A stretch of DNA of 56,401 nucleotides, from the NCBI GenBank assembly GCA_016717305.1, contig JADKFY010000024.1, positions 1-56,401 of the forward strand, in the 5' to 3' direction. The stretch comes from Flavobacteriales bacterium (GTDB taxonomy: Bacteria > Bacteroidota > Bacteroidia > Flavobacteriales_F > PHOS-HE28). The notes beneath the pieces were generated by a model. The model worked only from the letters and a program-made list of their open reading frames with translations, had not been told where the DNA came from and did not search any database. A program made the position numbers and the translations under genes. How positions within the stretch are numbered: the stretch's first letter is position 1; each line of letters starts with the position of its first letter. This document shows, piece by piece, positions 1 to 9,611 of the stretch.

Positions 1-267
1 CACACAATCACCGAAAAGAATCAGTTCATCACTTCGCTTGAGTCATTGATAGAGAAGGAAAGAGAACGTCAATTTCTACTGCTGAGTCGAGTAGCAGCCT
101 CGAATTCGCAGATGAGCGCGAATCTACGCGCTCTCAAACACGGAAACCCTGTGGGTGTGGGTGCAGGAATTGAAGACCTTAAAGCCTTCAATCTCGCAAC
201 TAGGAACGATGATAGTACATGGACCATAACACCTCTTGGCCATAAGGTTGCACAGAACCTGGCATAG
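1..267 (+). CDS. C-terminal part of an unrecognised protein (cut by window edge)
   Basis: The reading frame is open from base 1 to a TAG at 265-267, so about 88 C-terminal residues are present and the true start lies outside. A TTG at 46 could serve as a start but nothing requires it. The fragment has a charged, coiled-coil-like beginning (LIEKERERQF) and ends in a small alpha/beta stretch with a TWTITPLGHKVAQ segment, which resembles the closing wing and helix of winged-helix domains. I do not recognise a family. It converges with the endonuclease gene on the other strand. Confidence 0.5.
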   Translation, partial: HTITEKNQFITSLESLIEKERERQFLLLSRVAASNSQMSANLRALKHGNPVGVGAGIEDLKAFNLATRNDDSTWTITPLGHKVAQNLA

Positions 268-318
268 CCTTTGAACCCAAGCAGGATCTCTGCTCCAGCC
301 CGCAGAATCACCATCTCC

Positions 319-1194
319 CTACTCCGTCGGCCCAATATCCACCACCGCCTCCAACTCCTCTTGCACGGCAGCGGCAACCAAATTGAGCAGATCAAACCGG
401 TGCTGGCTTCAATGGCATTCACGCTAGTGCGGTAGTCGCCCCAAGGGAGTGCGCTGGCGGCTTGGGTGTTGGGCATGTCCACGGCGATCACGCGGGTGTC
501 GGGAGTAATGCGGTTGAGGTCGTCTTCGCCTTCGGGTAGGATCAGCAGCACTTTCCAGTAGCGGGCGGGTACGGTAATGGCGCCACTTGCAAGGGTGGTG
601 GTGGTGCCGCCTTGGCTACCGGTGCCGCCGCTGCCATAGCCTCCGGTAATGATGTAGAGTTCATTACCGGCCGCTACCAATGTGCGGGCATAGATCTCCA
701 GTTCGGCCCAGATGCCTTGGTTCAGTTGCGGCGCTTGGGGCATGATGTTGGTGAGCAGGAAGGTAGCGGCATTGTCGCTGTCGTTGGCATCGCGATCGCT
801 GCTGGGGCACAGGTGCCCACGATCGAAACCGGTGCCGGAATAGTCCCACGTTATGGCTTGGAAAAAGCCGGTGGGCAGGTCGGTGTCCGGCATGAAGCAA
901 TCGCAACGCGGCACGTTGCCCAGCCAACTCGCACTGAGGTGCCAGCTCACCCACGCGGCGGTGCCCCGGCTGTTGTTGTAAGCCAACGCGTATTGTGCTT
1001 TGCTGATGAGGGTAGTTGTTCGGGTTGATCACATCGGCCGTTGCCTCGCTGGGGTTGCCCAAGGTGAGGTGTTCCGTTTGCGGGGCCACCACGGGCGGTG
1101 GTGTGGGTGTGGGTTGTTCTTCCTTCCGGCAACTGAAAAGAGCAAGTACCAGCAGGGTGGTAAGGGTTGCACGGCCAAAGGAGGGTGTGGTCAT
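319..1194 (-). CDS. DNA/RNA non-specific endonuclease, lipoprotein (two apparent frameshifts)
   Basis: Secreted nuclease of the beta-beta-alpha-metal (NucA/EndA-type) family. The start at 1194 gives a lipoprotein signal with lipobox LFSC followed by RKEEQ and a Pro/Thr linker. The catalytic DRGH motif (FDRGHLCPSSDRD) is followed by the expected Asn-containing LTNIMPQAPQLN segment. The reading frame changes twice: at the GGG at 1010-1012 (one extra base; removing it joins NPNNY to LISKAQYALAYNNSRG) and near 394 in a T run (restoring one base gives GFDLLNLVAAAVQEE and a stop at 319). Both sites are homopolymers, so consensus error is more likely than true decay. Expected role is degradation of extracellular nucleic acid at the outer membrane. 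A CATCTTTG promoter-like box lies four bases upstream of the start. Confidence 0.85.
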
Positions 1195-1198
1195 GGTG

Positions 1199-1206
1199 CA
1201 AAGATG
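1199..1206 (-). promoter_or_regulatory. Bacteroidota-type -7 promoter box, CATCTTTG
   Basis: On the minus strand CATCTTTG (7 of 8 to the known TAnnTTTG consensus) ends four bases before the endonuclease ATG. The same octamer occurs before the starts at 19845, 36202 and 48451. The spacing implies a leaderless or nearly leaderless transcript. Confidence 0.45.
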
Positions 1207-1226
1207 GGGAGGAGGGTTCCTAAACT

Positions 1227-1399
1227 CTCAAACCACACAGGCTTTCCTTCTTCGGGACCCTGCGTTCTCGGTTGTGGAACGGTCTGGAAGAACTACGATA
1301 AGAAGCGCCAACTGTAAACCCGGTTCAGGTCGAACAACGAAACGTGAACTTATCTTCGGACATCAACCCAAAACTGTAAACCTGTTTTAGGACGGGACA
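1227..1399. repeat. 173-bp direct repeat, copy 1
   Basis: The block from CTCAAAC to GGACGGGACA recurs at 2629-2802 in the same orientation with only scattered substitutions and a few short differences near its start; the copies are almost exactly 1.4 kb apart. Each copy lies at the 3' end of a minus-strand membrane-protein gene. It holds no convincing ORF. It may be a small dispersed non-autonomous element or a duplicated 3' region. Confidence 0.8.
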
Positions 1400-1413
1400 C
1401 TCGGCTTCGAGGC

Positions 1414-1442
1414 CGCAGGGTCCCTAAGAAGGAGACCCTGCG
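1414..1442 (-). terminator. Hairpin downstream of the 1459-2337 gene
   Basis: CGCAGGGTC (1414-1422) pairs with GACCCTGCG (1434-1442). It lies 16 bases beyond the stop of the minus-strand membrane gene. No U-tract follows, so it may be a 3'-end stabiliser rather than a strict intrinsic terminator. The same 29-base module occurs inverted at 2639-2667, at the beginning of the second 173-bp repeat copy. Confidence 0.5.
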
Positions 1443-1458
1443 GAGGCTTAAAATTCAA

Positions 1459-2337
1459 TCATGCAGTCGCTGTAGCGTCGACCGACCCATCGTGTCGCAC
1501 ATCCTCCTTGTCCGTTGGGGAACCGCTCGAGTCCGGACCGTTAGGTTGACCATGCGGCACCGGTGGCATGCCTGCGTTCTTTTTGGCGGTGAACGTGTCC
1601 ACGAAGATCGATGGGGCTGACGTCACGAACATTACAAGCCAGATGAACACCAAGAATTTGCAGCACAGGTCGACGATTAACCACAGGCGACCGTCATAGG
1701 TCCACTTCTCCGAACTGGAGAGGCCGATGAACGAAAAGACATGCGAGAGGCACACATCTAGACCGGGAACGGGGTAACGCCCCGACTGCAGCAGCCCGGA
1801 CCCGGCCAACGAATAGAAAAGGAACCCCATCGCGACAAGGAGGGTCATGAACTGCGGGATGTACAGATCGGTAAAGGATGATTTGGACAGCGCCAAGTGG
1901 ACCTTCTGCTTTTGGGATTCATCCGAAATGTCATTCATGGCTGTAAATGCACTAGGCAAATACCTCATCCCGGAATGCATCACATCCTTGAAATCGATGG
2001 TCTTGAACAGCAGCATGTCGAACACGATGTGTGAGATATTCAGGACCGCTGAGACCAGTATTACCGAATATTCCAACCAATGGCTTGGTTCTGTGAAAAT
2101 GGACCGATAGACCCAGTACCCCAATAACATCCCCGTGGAAGCAACCAACAAGGACATCCACTTCACGATCCCGCCGAGATATAAGGGACGCATGATAACC
2201 TTGACCATGATGGGGCCTATCCATGGCAACCGGGTCGTCAAGGTGCACACCAAATAGATTACGCTGCCGACTATGTTGGAATGACGATGCGATATTCCCA
2301 ACAGGGCAAACAGCAGGACGAGCTTGATGATTATCAT
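1459..2337 (-). CDS. Multi-pass inner-membrane protein of unknown function
   Basis: A 292-residue protein with about five or six hydrophobic segments (roughly residues 1-30, 38-55, 58-78, 88-110, 160-185 and 230-250) and a hydrophilic Pro/Gly/Ser/Asp-rich C-terminal tail of about 45 residues that is probably disordered and cytoplasmic. A polar stretch with several Ser/Asp (about residues 115-155) separates the two membrane halves. I recognise no family and no catalytic motif. It begins with ATG at 2337. It stands alone between two copies of the 173-bp repeat, with a hairpin just past its stop codon. Compositionally it matches its neighbours. Confidence 0.6.
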   Translation of the reverse strand: MIIIKLVLLFALLGISHRHSNIVGSVIYLVCTLTTRLPWIGPIMVKVIMRPLYLGGIVKWMSLLVASTGMLLGYWVYRSIFTEPSHWLEYSVILVSAVLNISHIVFDMLLFKTIDFKDVMHSGMRYLPSAFTAMNDISDESQKQKVHLALSKSSFTDLYIPQFMTLLVAMGFLFYSLAGSGLLQSGRYPVPGLDVCLSHVFSFIGLSSSEKWTYDGRLWLIVDLCCKFLVFIWLVMFVTSAPSIFVDTFTAKKNAGMPPVPHGQPNGPDSSGSPTDKEDVRHDGSVDATATA

Positions 2338-2628
2338 TGAATTGTTCCGTTACTGGGCGGGTTCGACATTGGCCTTGACGGTTAATGTAGCACCTGATAC
2401 CATACCCTACGATACATCGTTCACTAGATGACACGACCCTGAGGCGGAAGGCAAAACGCCGATACACGGGTGCGGCATCGCCGTTCTTATAGCGTTCGAT
2501 GCCATATAGAGCAATGTATCCGGCATGGCGTTAGAATGAAAAGGTGTTCGTCTCTGCCGTTCGTCTCAAATATAGACCACCGTACGGATGCTCACTCCTT
2601 CACCACCCGCACCGGCACCGACCCCGAT

Positions 2629-2802
2629 CTCAAACCCACGCAGGGTCTCCTTCTTAGGGACCCTGCGTTCTCGGCTATGGGGCGGCCTGGAAGAACTGCG
2701 ATAAGAAGCGCCAACTGTAAACCCGGTTCAGGACGAACAACGAAACGTGAACTTATCTTCGGACATCAATCCAAAACTGTAAACCTGTTTTAGGACGGGA
2801 CA
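2629..2802. repeat. 173-bp direct repeat, copy 2
   Basis: Second copy of the block at 1227-1399. It includes a hairpin module at 2639-2667 (CGCAGGGTC with a complementary ACCCTGCG). Its distal 50 bases encode the last ~15 residues of the minus-strand membrane gene ending at 2753, so insertion of the repeat has probably replaced that protein's natural C-terminus. Confidence 0.8.
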
Positions 2803-4359
2803 GAGTGTTTTCAGACTGATATTCGTGCCCGGCATTGGTTGTTGCCGTATAGATCCGTGCATACCCATTGTCGAAGGTTTGCTTGAAACGACCAGACAAC
2901 AGGCTGGGCCATGGATGCTTCAACACCTGTTGCTCCATGCCCTCGCCAACGAACAGGACCTGATCCACTTCCGGTGGTAATCCTCTGCGCCAATGGCGCA
3001 TGAGCCAATAGGGGTCACTTGCGAAACGATGCCAAGGTCCGCCCGCTGACCAAGTGTGTGGTCCAAGGAAATGGAGCTGTTCCTTGGGCGCGATCAATAC
3101 CCCGCTATGACGTAGGGCCACGTATGACAATTCGTGTTGCAGCATCCGGTCCGGTCGGGACACTACGGGGAATACCAAACTGTGGGGAGCAAGTACTGCG
3201 CAGGCTTCCATGGTGGCATTGTGGGCAGGTTCAAATTGCGAAAGGAATTCTTCGGCCTGCACAAGCCTGATCACATGCAAAGGAAGCGCACACAATGCAG
3301 CACCACTGATGATGCGAGCGATCGAACCAGGTGAGGTACCGGCAATGGCAACCAGCCAAAGCACAAGTACAACAAGCGCCAACCACTGCGCACGATCCGA
3401 TATGATGAATAGACGGCCGTGCGGTGTATTACCGAAAAAGGAGATAGCGGAAAGGGTGATCATGATCACGATCAATAGGTCGTGCCAAAACAGCTTACGA
3501 CCTGATCGCCACCGCCCGAAGGAACCGGCTATTCCCGCGATCAAGAACAAGACCCCGAGCGCCCTAACGACCCCAAGTTCCTTTGTATGGTCCAATAGGA
3601 ACAAAGGCCGCAACAGGAAGTCATGGGTGAATGAAGGTGTTACCGTCGGAAGATATAGCGTGGGCATTCGCATGCTTCGATCCATAAGGAATGCACCCAA
3701 CAATAGCAGGAGCACGATCGGCCACGCGATCCGAAAGACCTTGGATCGCCGATCACCTGCCAGAGCAATTTTCCAGTCCTTGAACAGATCGAACAAGAAG
3801 AACGGGACGAAGAACAAACAGAGGAGGAATGGTGCACCACGGTTCGTGAAAACGGAAATGACCACGCCGATCAACAGGCCGATCCAGCGGATGTAGGTGG
3901 ATGCTTGTGCCATTTCCACCAGACCACCGTTCCCAAGGCGAGCGCCGTGCCCAGCTGAAAATGGAACAAGCCCATGATCAATAGGCTGCTGAACAGCAGG
4001 GGGGCGAGCAATAGGATCGAAAGACCCACCTTGACCCCGTGGACATGCAAGAAGGCAAAGACGGAAACAACGACCATACAACTTGCCAATACCATGATCA
4101 GATCGTGGGCACGTTCAGGTGTGGCAAATGCCAACAACGCAGCTAGGATCCAATCGCCGAGCAAGGCACGTTGCACTCCGCTATCATACACGAAACCGTG
4201 GGCTGCATGGCTTGTAGTGGACCATGGTGTCTTCAACAAGGACGCATGCAACACATGAAGGGGTCCATCAACCGTTGTGAAGTAACGGAAGAACAGGATC
4301 GTTGCCGCGTTGGCAAGTAACAAGACAAGGAGCACTTTGCCAATGTGACGGTTGCGCAT
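2753..4359 (-). CDS. Large multi-pass membrane protein, glycosyltransferase-like architecture (one frameshift)
   Basis: Two overlapping frames make one gene: MRNRHIGKVLLVLLL from 4359 runs to about 3895, then the frame changes and continues from QASTYIRWIGLLIG to a stop at 2753. The joined product is about 530 residues. It has roughly ten hydrophobic helices in the first two thirds and a soluble C-terminal domain of about 150 residues with conserved-looking Trp/His/Pro (GPHTWSAGGPWHRF). An early TVDGPLHVLHASLL segment after the first helix resembles the acidic first loop of lipid-linked-sugar glycosyltransferases (PMT/GT-C type), but I cannot assign a subfamily. The junction lies in a run of CCA/CCT, so a sequencing error is plausible. 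The last residues are encoded by repeat copy 2. Confidence 0.6.
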
Positions 4360-4437
4360 CGGCAGGAAAGTAGCTATTCCTTCACCAACAACAAGACCAG
4401 CAAATGCCGGTATTGTTCGGTTGAATGGTGTGGCCCG

Positions 4438-5409
4438 TTAGAGCGCGTTCACGTCCACTTCGAACTGGGCAAGTGTGGTCGGGGTGAATGTCATCGGCAC
4501 AACTATCCCGTTCGTAACGGTGATCGGGTTGAAGGATGAAGAATAACCCGTCGCATTTTCCTTTAGACCTATAATGACCGCTTGCGTCCCGATCGGAACG
4601 TATGGATAGCCATAGGTTTGGGACCCCGTTAAGCCCAGCGACGTAACACTATTCCCTGCCGGCAGTGCCAACCAGACACGTGTACTATCCGATGATTGGC
4701 CAGCTGGTATGGTCGCAACGAGCGGTGTTGTGTTCGGGGCATTCCACCAGTAGTCGCAATTCAGCCAGTTCAATTCGGTATTCCCGTCAATATCGTAGTA
4801 GAAGTAATAGGGGAAGGTGTAGGTATAGTCCGTGCTATCGTAATAGGCGGGGTCCACGGTCAACATGCTCGAATCGATCGGGTCCCAGATCATGTCGCCA
4901 TTGGCGTTCTCGTTTCCAGTGAACAACTCCATGGATGGATCGCCAACATTTGTTGGGATCTTTGCAACGAGGCCGCCTTGGGTGATCCGCACTGGAGTAC
5001 CCCCCTGTGCGGCGTAAACGTTGATCGCACCACCGCTGCGCAGGATCCTTAGTGTACCGTTGTCATTGCCCACGGTCTGCTTGTTCAGCATGATCATGTC
5101 ACCCATGGTCAACGCCTCCACCAACGATACTTGAACTTGGCCGGTAACAGGAGTTCCGTTGGCGAATACGAATGCACCCGGTTCGAAGAGCAGCTGCGTC
5201 CCTTTAACGCCCATGACCTGCCCGCCGCTCGCCGCATTCATGGAAAATGTTTGTGTGGCATTCGCAATGTTGTCGGCGAATAGTGTTTGAAAGGAAGGGT
5301 TGGACGAGGTTGGATTTGGAACAGGCGTGTTGGCCGGTTCATCCTTTTTGCAACCCCAGATCGTTGCCATTGCAAGGGTGCTGATCAGTATTACTTTGGA
5401 GATCTTCAT
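4438..5409 (-). CDS. Secreted lipoprotein with a ZU5-like beta domain
   Basis: 323 residues starting MKISKVILISTLAMATIWGC, a lipoprotein signal with KKDEP after the Cys. Residues ~60-120 contain GTQLLFEPGAFV...GTPVTGQVQVSLVEALTMGDMIMLNKQT, the pattern of ZU5-like beta domains common in Bacteroidota surface lipoproteins (pre-strand, a Glu/Pro-containing turn, then a strand with xVxLxEALxxGDMI). The middle is rich in Tyr, Asp and Trp (about residues 185-225) and the rest is beta-rich. No catalytic motif is visible, so a structural or binding role at the outer membrane is the inference. It is a single gene with its own 5' region. Confidence 0.65.
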   Translation of the reverse strand: MKISKVILISTLAMATIWGCKKDEPANTPVPNPTSSNPSFQTLFADNIANATQTFSMNAASGGQVMGVKGTQLLFEPGAFVFANGTPVTGQVQVSLVEALTMGDMIMLNKQTVGNDNGTLRILRSGGAINVYAAQGGTPVRITQGGLVAKIPTNVGDPSMELFTGNENANGDMIWDPIDSSMLTVDPAYYDSTDYTYTFPYYFYYDIDGNTELNWLNCDYWWNAPNTTPLVATIPAGQSSDSTRVWLALPAGNSVTSLGLTGSQTYGYPYVPIGTQAVIIGLKENATGYSSSFNPITVTNGIVVPMTFTPTTLAQFEVDVNAL

Positions 5410-5579
5410 CAGTTATTAGTTTGATGGGCGGGGAGAGAACGAAGTGAACTGTTGAGTGAAGGACGTAACGCAATCGTTATGACGCGGAACTAAAAGAAGG
5501 GTTGCCTTTGCTACTTGGATGCCACACTAGGACAAACTTAATGTCCAGAACGCTGCTTTCACCCTGAAAGATGATCCAT

Positions 5580-5917
5580 TCAGGCAAGAGGACCGCGTTC
5601 CACAAAATACATCTCCATTTCTCCTTTTCCTTTCGCAACCACCTTTCCGCGTGGGGTGAAGGTGAATGCGGGTCGTTGGTCCGTTCCATCACTCAACCGG
5701 TCCGGGTCGACCCCAGTGTGTCGACGCTACACCGTCTTCGTGAATGAATGCGTCCTTCACCAATTCATACGTCGCGTCGCTAATGTTCACTTGCCCCACT
5801 TCGCCACTGTTCTCCATGCGGCTAGCCGTGTTCACCGGTCGTAGCTGAACTTCTTCACACCGCCTTTCCAATGGGCCACGTGGGTATGCGGACCGCTACT
5901 CCCTGAACCCCATGTCG
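5580..5917 (-). pseudogene. C-terminal remnant of an adenylate/guanylate cyclase catalytic domain
   Basis: Read in two or three frames, the minus strand encodes GVKKFSYD, then VNTASRMENSGEVGQVNIS and ATYELVKDA, then FTPRGKVVAKGKGEMEMYFVE with a stop at 5580. These are the hallmark C-terminal motifs of class III nucleotide cyclases (the VNTASRME Asn/Arg catalytic segment and the GKGEMEMYF tail). The LWGDT piece that normally separates KKFxYD from VNTASR is missing, and the upstream catalytic domain is absent because the MITE-like element begins at 5918. The frame shifts between 5690 and 5720 and near 5850. This is a broken remnant rather than an intact enzyme. The short ORFs in this stretch are pieces of it. 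Confidence 0.75.
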
Positions 5918-6083
5918 CTAGAGCGCATCTCAAAATAATCCTTCGGGCTGCGAATGTGTCTTTCACGCCCCTGCTTCGTTGCAAAAGTCCCACATTGCCA
6001 CCGCTATGCTCGACTTTGGCGCCTCGCATGGTCACGAGATCCATCATTCTCGCTTCCAAAAACTATTTTGAGATGCGCTCTAG
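5918..6083. mobile_element. MITE-like element with terminal inverted repeats, copy 1
   Basis: A 166-bp element bounded by CTAGAGCGCATCTCAAAATA and its reverse complement. A nearly identical copy in inverted orientation lies at 24839-25005. CTAG occupies both ends, which would fit a YTAR target duplication as used by IS5-family elements (family inference, not shown). Outside the element the flanks are also inverted repeats of each other (CTGAACCCCATGT on the left, ACATGGGGTTCAG on the right), a feature copy 2 lacks. No ORF large enough for a transposase is present, so it must be mobilised in trans if active. It truncates the cyclase remnant. Confidence 0.8.
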
Positions 6084-6136
6084 ACATGGGGTTCAGCAAT
6101 TCATGCGCCTCTTGGATCTCGCCTTGCCACACCACA

Positions 6137-6144
6137 TACCTTCG
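6137..6144 (+). promoter_or_regulatory. -7 promoter box TACCTTCG before rlmI
   Basis: An exact TAnnTTCG match ending five bases before the ATG at 6150. It agrees with the near-leaderless pattern seen at other starts in the window. Confidence 0.4.
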
Positions 6145-6149
6145 CCGCC

Positions 6150-7322
6150 ATGCCACAAGCGCGCCTGTATATCAACGATACGCACGACCGGATCCAACGC
6201 GGACATCCGTGGATCTTCGACAACCAGATCATTCGTGAGGAAGGTGAATATGCACCCGGCGATGTGGTGCAGGTGTTCGATGCGCGCAAGCGTCCGTTGG
6301 GGCAGGGGTACATCAATCCGGCCTCGTTGATCAGGGTGCGGTTGCTGACCGCTTCAGTGGAAGAGAAAGTGAATGCGCAGTTCATGGCTGCACGGATCAA
6401 ACGGGCATGGGCGTTCCGGCAGCGACTGGGTTACCAGGGTTCGTGCCGTGTGGTCTTCAGCGAAGCGGACATGCTGCCCGGTCTGGTGGTGGACAAGTTC
6501 AACGATGTGCTTTCGGTGCAGTTCCTCACCTTGGGCATGGAGCGTTGGAAGGAGGTGGTTTTGGAAGCCTTGGAACAGGTGATCACACCGAAAGGCATCT
6601 ACATCCGCAACGACGTGCCGATCCGCGAGAAGGAAGGATTGGAGGTGTACAAGGCGTTCCACGGAAAGGCGTTCCCGACCGACCTGGTGATCGAGGAGAA
6701 CGGATTGAAAGTGCATGTTGATGTTGCGAACGGCCAGAAGACGGGGCACTTTCTCGATCAGGTGTTGAACCACGCCGAGATGGCCCGGATCAGCAAGGGC
6801 CAGCGCGTGCTCGATTGTTTCACGCACACCGGTGGCTTTGCATTGAGCGCGGCGAACAATGGCGCGAAGGAGGTACTGGGTTTGGACATCAGTGCGGATG
6901 CCGTGAAGCAAGCCACCCGCAACGCGGAATTGAACGGGTTGGAGAATTGCACCTTCCGCGCAGTGAACGTGTTCGACTACCTGACGGAAGCTGATCGCAA
7001 GGGGGAGAAGTGGGACGTGATCGTATTGGACCCACCCGCATTCGCAAAGAACCGGGGTGCGTTGGAGAATGCCACGCGTGGCTACAAGGAGATCAACCTA
7101 CGCGCTTTGAAGTGTTTGCCGAGCGGTGGTTTCCTGGTGACCTGTTCATGCTCGCAGCACATGTCCCCGGATCGCTTTCGCAAGATGCTTGCCGAGGCGG
7201 CCCAAGATGCGGGCAAACGCGTGCGTGAAGTGTACAACGGCACGCAGGCGCCGGACCATCCGATCCTGTGGGGCGTTCCGGAAACACATTACTTGAAGTG
7301 CATCGTGCTGGAGGTGTGGTGA
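6150..7322 (+). CDS. rlmI: 23S rRNA (cytosine-1962-C5)-methyltransferase RlmI-type
   Basis: A 390-residue class I SAM-dependent rRNA methyltransferase. The N-terminal ~75 residues form the PUA-like RNA-binding domain (RGHPWIFDNQI, GDVVQVFD, GQGYINPAS). Next come the central RlmI domain and a Rossmann domain beginning around residue 215 with VLDCFTHTGGFALSAA (SAM-binding motif I). LDPPAFAK (motif IV) and VTCSCSQHM (the m5C catalytic-Cys region) follow. Length and motif order match the family. Known members methylate C1962 of 23S rRNA; this substrate is inferred from the family. The ATG at 6150 fits the PUA start and has a TAnnTTCG box just upstream. Confidence 0.93.
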   Translation: MPQARLYINDTHDRIQRGHPWIFDNQIIREEGEYAPGDVVQVFDARKRPLGQGYINPASLIRVRLLTASVEEKVNAQFMAARIKRAWAFRQRLGYQGSCRVVFSEADMLPGLVVDKFNDVLSVQFLTLGMERWKEVVLEALEQVITPKGIYIRNDVPIREKEGLEVYKAFHGKAFPTDLVIEENGLKVHVDVANGQKTGHFLDQVLNHAEMARISKGQRVLDCFTHTGGFALSAANNGAKEVLGLDISADAVKQATRNAELNGLENCTFRAVNVFDYLTEADRKGEKWDVIVLDPPAFAKNRGALENATRGYKEINLRALKCLPSGGFLVTCSCSQHMSPDRFRKMLAEAAQDAGKRVREVYNGTQAPDHPILWGVPETHYLKCIVLEVW

Positions 7323-7479
7323 TCGCTGGTTGATATTCGGTTGGTGATCTTTGGTGAGTTCCGGGAAACGGAGCGCCTATCAGCATGGTTTTGTGGTCCT
7401 GAGGTCTTGTGGAACGGGATCTTCGTGGAGTGAAGGTTGGTTTTGGCAACTGCGCTACCTTCACGTTCCTTCCGGAACC

Positions 7480-9593
7480 ATGGATCCCATAGTTCAAGGT
7501 GCTTGGTCCACCTTATCTCGTGCACCGAAGTTGCGCATTGCGGTTCCATTCATTCTCGGGATCGTGTTGGCGATGTGGTTCCCGGGTCCGATCGCAGTGG
7601 GGTCGGGTATTCTGGTCCTTACGACGATCGCGGCGATCACGGTCATGCGCATGCATGTCGAGTTTCCGCATCGGTGGGTACGCGGTCCGTTTGTTTTCAT
7701 CTGGTTCTTCGTGTTCGGTTGGTTTTGGCAAACGGTTCGGGATCCGTTGCAACACCCGCTCCATTTTTCGCATCAGCAACCAACGGAGGCGCTGTGGATC
7801 ATGCAACTGAATACGATCAATGGCAGCAGTGCCAAGATCATTCGTGCCGATGCCACCGTCCAATACGTTGGGCAGAATGACACCTTGAAGCCGAGCAATG
7901 GCCGGGTGATGATGACCTTGCTGCGGCATGATGATGGGTCGGAACCAAGAGCGGGTGACATCCTTATTGTTCGCACACGGATGGAACCGATCACGCGCAT
8001 CCCGGACCCGGGCGGTTTCGATCGCCGCTCGTGGGCAGCATCACGCGGCATGTACCACGAATGCTTTGCAGGTCCTCAGAATTGGGTTGTAACAGGGCAT
8101 GGTTGGCGTTTATCCGATCTGTTCTTGGGGCCGCGAACACGGGTAAGCGAATGGTTGGTCGAGAGCGGACTTCCACTGCGTGAACGGGCCATGGTAAAAG
8201 CGTTGGTCCTGGGCATGCGCGATGAACTGGATGGCGCACAACGGGATGCGTTCGTTCGCAGCGGCACGATCCACATCTTGGCGGTTTCCGGTACGCACGT
8301 CGGTTTCATCTACCTCATGTTGTTGTTCATGTTCCACTGGTTGGGCGGTGGGCACAAGGCAAGATTGGTCCGTGGGTTGATCATCCTGGTCGCATTGTGG
8401 TGCTATGCGGGTCTTCCCGGTGGAAGCCCGAGCGTGCTGCGCGCCACGATCATGTTCACCCTTGTTCACCTTAGCGGGCATGTCGCGCCAACGTGCCAGT
8501 CCGTTGAACAGTTTGTTCTCGGCCGCTTTCATCTTGTTGGTTTGGGACCCGCACATGCTCGTGGAGATCGGGTTCCAGTTGTCTTTCTTGGCCGTGCCGG
8601 GATCGTTTCTTTCCACGCGCCGATCGAACGGAAATGGATCCCGGATAATGTGGGTGGGCCGCATCTGGACACTGTCGGTCATGTCCATCGCTGCGCAGCT
8701 GCTCACCACCCCGTTGACCTTGTATTTCTTCAAGGCCTTTCCCACGTACTTCCTTCCCGCGAACCTTTTCGTTGTTACCGCTGCGGGTTTTGCGGTCTAT
8801 GGTGCCGTGGGCATGTTGGTCATATTCCGGATCCCGTTCCTTGGGCCGCTCGTTGCATTCTTTCTCATGGTCTTGCTAATGGCGGTAGGTCATGTAACGG
8901 AGTTCTTTTCCGGCCTTCCGGAGCCTATCCGCGGTGCGGATCGGGATCCCCGAAGTGTTCGTGTTGTACGCACTTGTCATTTCAACCATGCTGGTGGTCG
9001 TCTTCAAATGGCGACCAGCACTGCGGATCGCTGGGCTTGCCATGGCTTGTCTGCTGCTGGTGTGGGGCTACAGGTCGCGCGCAGTGCAGGCGGAAGAACG
9101 ATTCGTGGTCTACGACGACAGGCACGCCATTCAAGCCACGATGTCCGTGGGCCGTTCACTGCTCGATCGCCGATGATGATATCCAGGACGTATCGGGTTG
9201 GACGCGGAAGAAGTTGGATCGCCATCAGCGGAGCACCGGGAGTGATGATCCTGTTGCGGCGAGTTTTGCGACGATGGCGGGTACTGATGCGGTCCAAGTG
9301 GGTCCTACTGTAATGGGCGGCGGTCGTTGGTCATCCCTCGGAATTGATGTGCGGTTCTTTACGGAAGATGATCCCGATCTACCGGCAACGGATATGATCG
9401 ATGTGCTGGTGATCCACGATCACGGTACATCAGTGAAGAGACTCTTGGGAACATTGCGCACACACGCGGCACGTGGTGCTCGCCGGTGAAATGGCGTGGA
9501 AGGCGAGGCGTTCACCAAGAAGTGGTGCAGCGAGCATGCGTTGCCGGTCCACGATGTGAGGGATCAGGAGCGTTCGTGCTGGCGAAGAATTAA
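7480..9593 (+). pseudogene. comEC: ComEC/Rec2 DNA-uptake channel, interrupted by about six frameshifts
   Basis: The merged product (~700 residues) begins MDPIVQGAWS with two hydrophobic helices and an OB-like domain with the DPGGFDRRSWAASRG motif. The Competence core follows with LAVSGTHVGFIY and AGLPGGSPSVLRA. Frame changes are needed near 8487 (GHVA to RQRASPLN), at ~8597 and ~8659 (a compensating pair around FHAPIERKWIPDN), at ~8930 (to GIPEVFVLYALV), at ~9170 and at ~9460-9560. The end reads KWCSEHALPVHDV and GAFVLAKN with a stop at 9593. All expected parts are present in order, so this is probably one intact gene with consensus errors. Known role: inner-membrane channel for single-stranded DNA during natural transformation. 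Confidence 0.85.
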
Positions 9594-9611
9594 AGGGCAC
9601 CTCGAAGAACA

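Noticed and set aside
612..1028. Plus-strand ORF of 138 codons over the endonuclease
   Set aside because: Antisense to the DRGH nuclease; no homology-like features.
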